Positions 59,733-64,000 of a stretch of DNA of 64,000 nt are shown in pieces. Source of the DNA: Omphalotus guepiniiformis (Eukaryota; Basidiomycota; Agaricomycetes; Agaricales; Omphalotaceae); NCBI GenBank assembly GCA_028554645.1, contig JAQOOI010000080.1, forward strand, positions 1,426,001-1,490,000, in the 5' to 3' direction. Position numbers and translations under genes: made by a program. Under the pieces are notes generated by a model that was not told the origin of the DNA, searched no databases, and saw nothing but the letters and a program-made list of their open reading frames with translations. Every line of letters begins with the position of its first letter. Within the stretch, counting starts at the first letter, position 1.

Positions 59733-62273
59733 ATGAATATCTCGAAGACTGCTGTAACCTCAGAGACTCTAAAGCTATCCTCTATCCCGAAGCTAGACAA
59801 AGAGAAGTTCATTCTTTCTTTTGTACATTCTCAGAAACTGTACGCCAAGGCATACGCTGAGCAAGGCCGAGCCATCTGGACAGACCTCTCCGCATCTACG
59901 AAACCGATTCCTTCAGCAGACAAGGAGAATGACTACGGATTCTCAACTCCCATTTTGAAACCCCGCTGTACAAAATACTCACTGGTGCACAAGACCGATG
60001 CTCGTACTCTCAAGGAATCCGCTCAGCCTCAGGTTACATCCCCGTCACATGGCCCTTCACAGAATATCGGATCGCAATCGACGGCCTTGCCCAAGAAGAA
60101 ACGTACCTCAACCTCCGAGAAGCCTATCATGTCTAAAGGTCCTCATGGATTAACGAACTCCAGGAAGCGGTCGGCGAAGGTATCGGATGAGGAGGAACAT
60201 CTAGCTCGTCAGTCTGCCGTTCAGTTCCCGAGACAAAGCCAAGTTGACCCTGATAGGCCTAGCGGAGCGTCGTCAGCGCAAACGTGCTAAACGTGCTATT
60301 GTTGAAGCTCATACTGTAGTTGAGGGCGAGAAGACTACTTCCGATAGGCAACAAACCACAGACAAGAAAGCACGAAAAGGCATTCGGGCCAGCTCTAAAA
60401 AGCTTCCAGCGCTCGCTCTGGTTCACGGATTCTCTGCCACCAATGTTGGTAGAAATCGCTTAACAGTAAGTTCCTCAGACGCTTCTGAGCCTAAGCATCT
60501 GTGAACAAATTGCCTAGGCTCCGCCACCTGTGCTTGGAGTGTTCAACAAGGGGAAGGCATCGGTCCAGAAGCAGGTCGGGAGCAAGAAAGGTACCAACAA
60601 AAGTAGTTTCACTGTTCTCTTAACAATATAAGGGGTCACTGACTATTTCATTCGAAGTTCCGGTCAAGTCCTCGCTTTTTTCGGAGACCGCTTTCCTGAA
60701 CAAAAGATCACGACCTTCAACCAGCACGTCTATAACAACGGCGCCCGGATCCCGAGAAATATCGAGCGAGTCAGACTGTGGAACACCAGTTAAATCGCCA
60801 CTGACAAAAGTCTTGAAAACTGCCCCCAAAACAAGGAAAGCGCAGAAGTTGCCGGCTAAGGGCAACAAATACAACTCTCCTTCTGGTTACAAACAGACTG
60901 CTAGCGAGTGTCTTGAGGAAGAGCGGGTGGAATCCGAAGTATGGGATATTGAACTCGACGAATATGTTCTGCCTTCAAAAGTTTCTTCTCAAGCTTCTGC
61001 TGTAGCTTCCAAGCAGGGCGTCTCCATAACTTTGAACACAAGAGACATGTCTTGGATGAAAGACAGCGTTGCAATTTCTTCCTACGCGCAAGAACCGACG
61101 AAAGAAACTATGGTCCAAGAAGTCCAAACCTGTTTTGACAACAGGTCAGAGTTGTCCACATCAACTTCTTCTTTGGCGCCATCGCAGTCAGCGTCTCAGC
61201 GTGCTCCTACATGCCAGTCCACATCCCCTCAAGTATTCGATTCTAAATATTTCAAGTCTCAAAAAGAACACACAAAAGAGGCGGTTGCACCATCCGACTA
61301 TGAATTGGACACTTTCCCCATTTCGTCTCATAAATCCCCGCTCTTATTCAACGTCAACGAACGCTTGCATGATACTGTCTCAGGTTATCAAGACGCGCCA
61401 GATTCATATGACCTGAAGGAGGTCGAAGAGCGCCATAGCATCACTTGCAGGCAAGGACGTCACTTCGCAACGCACTCCGCTCAAGAAAGCCCTGCTTTGG
61501 CCAGCCCCCAGCCACTTGAACCTTTAGTTCGACAATCCGGATCAACCGTGCTATCGCAAATTGATCAACGAGCTTTTGTCTTTCCGAGTGTCGATTTCCC
61601 TCTCAATAATTCGGAAGAAGACATGATCATCACTCCCGCCTTCTATCCTGTCTCCGAATGTTCTCCATATACTTGCAATATCGGACCTCTAACACCAACT
61701 TTGCCCTCATTGAATACCGAATATGACGCGAACAACTATTGGGGTCCTGACTTTCCTATCGATGCTTTTCAAGCTGCCCCTGATGCAGATATGTTTGCCG
61801 ATGATCAAAGTCACAGTCAGTATAACTGGAGGTATGAAAATGTTACTAATGTGGTTTCAATGGATTACGGACATTCCTTTGAAGACAACATGGAGCTCGA
61901 AGCATATCCAGTAGGGCGCGGGAGAAATCGTGATGACATTGGTACAGACTATCGTGACGAAGAGGAGGAGGAAGAAGAGTTGAACGAATTCTCTGTTTAC
62001 GAGGATCAAGGCCTTCATTATGACTACCAATGCATTCACGCCACTACAACTCGTCGCTCCCTCTGTGACGCGGATCCTGGGGATGACGAAGGTTCTGTGT
62101 TTGAAGTGCATCATCATGAAGATGTCTTTTTACAAGGTCGTGAGTTGCTTTTAGGTTTTTCACGTTCTGGTAGCCCCAGGGCATCAATGAACCCGGGTAT
62201 GGGTAGGATGTCGATGATAGAAGCGGACGTAGCAAGACAACTTAAGGAGCATTGGTTACCTCAGAAGCTTTAA
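59733..62273 (+). CDS. Large disordered protein, unknown function
   Basis: About four exons, near 790 residues. The start MNISKTAVTSETLKLSSIPK leads to FILSFVHSQKLYAKAYAEQG, then basic linkers (STALPKKKRTSTSEKPIMSK) and KLTLIGLAERRQRKRAKRAI, a helical basic block. The long last exon is Ser/Gln/Glu-rich with an acidic run (YRDEEEEEEELNEFSVYED). It ends HHEDVFLQGRELLLGFSRSG and MSMIEADVARQLKEHWLPQK, an ordered-looking end that may be the conserved part. Two junctions are unusual: a 31-nt intron (60208-60238), and a GTCGGG donor near 60573. A nuclear protein of regulatory or chromosome type is a guess from composition. No family is recognised. Confidence 0.7.
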
Positions 62274-62548
62274 TATTCGTGATTTCGACTACGTTTCTGT
62301 GTTACTGTTGGAATGTGACAGATTATATGTTTGAAGTTTCTGCACCGTCAAGCCCTGGTCAAAGCTTGAATGACATTGTCACGGACGCGTGTGGTCACAA
62401 AACATAACAGAACGTGACGTGCCGCTTGTATCTGTTTAGCTTTGCCACAACCTCTTTGTCGTATATACCATTCACCAAACTTGCTCGAGGATTTAGGCAG
62501 CACGACAACCTAGTCGGAGGCCCCGCAACAGAGCAGTTTCATACAAAA

Positions 62549-64000
62549 ATGGTGCGCTCTGAGAATGATGTCGCATCTTCAGCGCTACCGCTAAACGCCA
62601 TCTCCATCCAATTAGGTCAAATCTGAACCTCAAGAACTAAAAGTACCGGTAGCGCTTCTTTCGTCGACTCATGCTGCCAACTCTGCGGTATTGAGCGCGA
62701 AACCTGAACCTCGTGACACTGTGAACTTATCTATCGCGTCGGTCGACTTCATTGCTGAACGCGTCTCGCAGTCACTCGGTCCCCCACGCTCGCCTCAAGG
62801 AGCGCACTCAAACGTGTCGGCTTCTGATCATGCGATACCAGTGCCAGATCAAGCGCCTCTTCTGAGCAAGAAATATTCCGTATATCAATCCGCTGCTGAC
62901 ATACCCTACCAACCGGAAGCTGCGTTGCGAGAAGGGCTTGAGATGGTGAAGCATATTAGAGGATACATGAATCAGCTGAAGCTCGGAAGCAAACTGAGGC
63001 ACGAAGTCTGGGACCGAGAATTGAAGACGTACGTTAGTACTATCCCCAAGTTGCCCCTATTCATCGTTTGATTCGATACAGCCTCGAAAGTCAAACTAGT
63101 CCAAAGGCTTTGATAGCTGTATGCGGTGGTACGCGCTGCGTCTCCTGATTGCATCATTATCTGTACGCTGAATTTCCCTCTTCAGCTACTGGCGCGGGAA
63201 AGTCGTCTATACTCAATGCTTTGCTGGATGGTGGTTTATTCATCTCAGAAGTAAACAAAAGAGCTGACTCTTTCCTCAGACAACATTGTACCGACTTCAG
63301 GGATGCGAGGTATGTATCCTCTTTGCTTGTGCTAGGCATTGTTGTTGAGCCTCATTTTCTACAGCATGTACCGCCGGTATGTATTGGGGTGATCGACTAG
63401 CTCCTCTCGCCTTCCCTAAACCCTGCTTCTTTTTCTAGTGGTCACAGAAATAGCCTATCACGACAAGAAGACTATTGATGCCGATGTTTCGTTCCTTTCC
63501 ACTGCTGAGTGGAAGGATGAACTTGCGCTCCTTCAGCATGATCTCGTTGAAGAAGATGGAAGTCTCAAGCGGACCAACGATCTCAAGAGCGACGCTGGTG
63601 TAGCATGGTCAAAGGTAATAGCAGCTCCAGTGCCCCTTGTATACATTTTTACTTAATTGTGAATAGGTTCATGCCGTGTACCCCATGCTCTCTCAACAGC
63701 AGCTTGTGAATATGTCGGCCAATCAAATCATCGCATCCGATCCTCGTACATATACTGATACCTTTTGGTGCTGGTATACGCTGAGACTTGTCTTAGGAAT
63801 CGCCAATATTCTTGGATGCACGAAGAACATCGTCGCCAAACATTCGAAAGCGTTTGGAGAAGAGATCGCAAAGTATATTGACTCGACAGATCGAAGTCGA
63901 GGAAAGAAGAAGGACAAAAAGCGAAAGGACAAGGATGAGGATGAGGGTAAATCTCTGATGGACAAAGTTCGAGAAGCGGCTGGCATGAGCAAAAAGAAAC
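62549..64000 (+). CDS. SLIP-GC/NUGGC-type dynamin-like nuclear GTPase (5' part)
   Basis: The gene runs off the window. The first exon is only the ATG (62549-62551); after a 64-nt intron the protein goes on VKSEPQELKVPVALLSST, where VKSE fits a sumoylation consensus. Next are KPEPRDTVNLSIASVDFIAE, AALREGLEMVKHIRGYMNQL and the GTPase start ALIAVCGATGAGKSSILNAL, with the G1 motif GATGAGKS split by an intron. DNIVPTSGMRACTAVVTEIA follows (switch I region), assembled from three tiny exons, one of 12 nt (63365-63376). Then AYHDKKTIDADVSFLSTAEW, KDELALLQHDLVEEDG, GVAWSKVHAVYPMLS, IANILGCTKNIVAKHSKAFG and the Lys-rich GKSLMDKVREAAGMSKKK. This order matches fungal relatives of the human nuclear GTPase SLIP-GC. 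Partner and role in fungi are unknown. Confidence 0.85.

Overview
This is a 64 kb stretch of a basidiomycete (mushroom-forming, Agaricomycetes-type) nuclear chromosome. The evidence is dense gene packing on both strands, 5-10 introns per gene mostly 45-65 nt long, fungal-only families (Zn2Cys6 regulators, expansin-like DPBB protein, Dicer-like protein, MFS/DAL5-type carrier, large F-box protein) and no bacterial signals. All gene models below were spliced by hand: junctions were chosen by reading frame, GT(GC)-AG borders and recognisable family sequence. No search or alignment was run, so functional names rest on recognition of conserved motifs and order.

Layout. 0-3 kb: tail of an unknown gene, a 1.4 kb gene-poor stretch, a Ser/Pro-rich protein. 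3-7.4 kb: VMA21 and ALG8 from a shared divergent promoter, then IMP4. 7.5-13 kb: M18 aspartyl aminopeptidase and UTP12, divergent. 13-20 kb: secreted expansin-like protein, a Zn2Cys6 regulator, a Cys/Met-metabolism PLP enzyme. 20-25 kb: LOA1-type acyltransferase, TVP38 (DedA), UFE1 (syntaxin 18). 25-31 kb: F-box protein, SSU72, proteasome alpha2, a decayed pseudogene, a small Zn2Cys6 protein. 31.7-35 kb: aldehyde dehydrogenase and COX8. 35-40 kb: Dicer-like protein with two intact RNase III domains and dsRNA-binding tail but no visible Walker A. 40-45 kb: small nuclear protein, conserved unknown, membrane protein, FAF1. 45-52 kb: ZNRD2-like zinc-ribbon protein, EDEM-type mannosidase (MNL1), APRT, ribosomal protein eS1. 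52-58 kb: ATG10, ERG10, DAL5-type transporter. 58-64 kb: Gfd2/YDR514C-like protein, a large disordered protein, and the start of a SLIP-GC/NUGGC-type nuclear GTPase cut by the window edge.

Themes. Four genes belong to ribosome production (IMP4, UTP12, FAF1, eS1). ALG8, MNL1, VMA21, UFE1, TVP38 and LOA1 concern the ER, Golgi and lipids. There is no biosynthetic cluster or mobile element that I can see. The most unusual material is in gene structure: introns directly after the start ATG in three genes, five GC-AG introns, 12-nt microexons, an intron flanked by an 11-bp direct repeat, two introns whose canonical borders do not restore the conserved protein, an N-terminally reduced Dicer, and a pseudogene.
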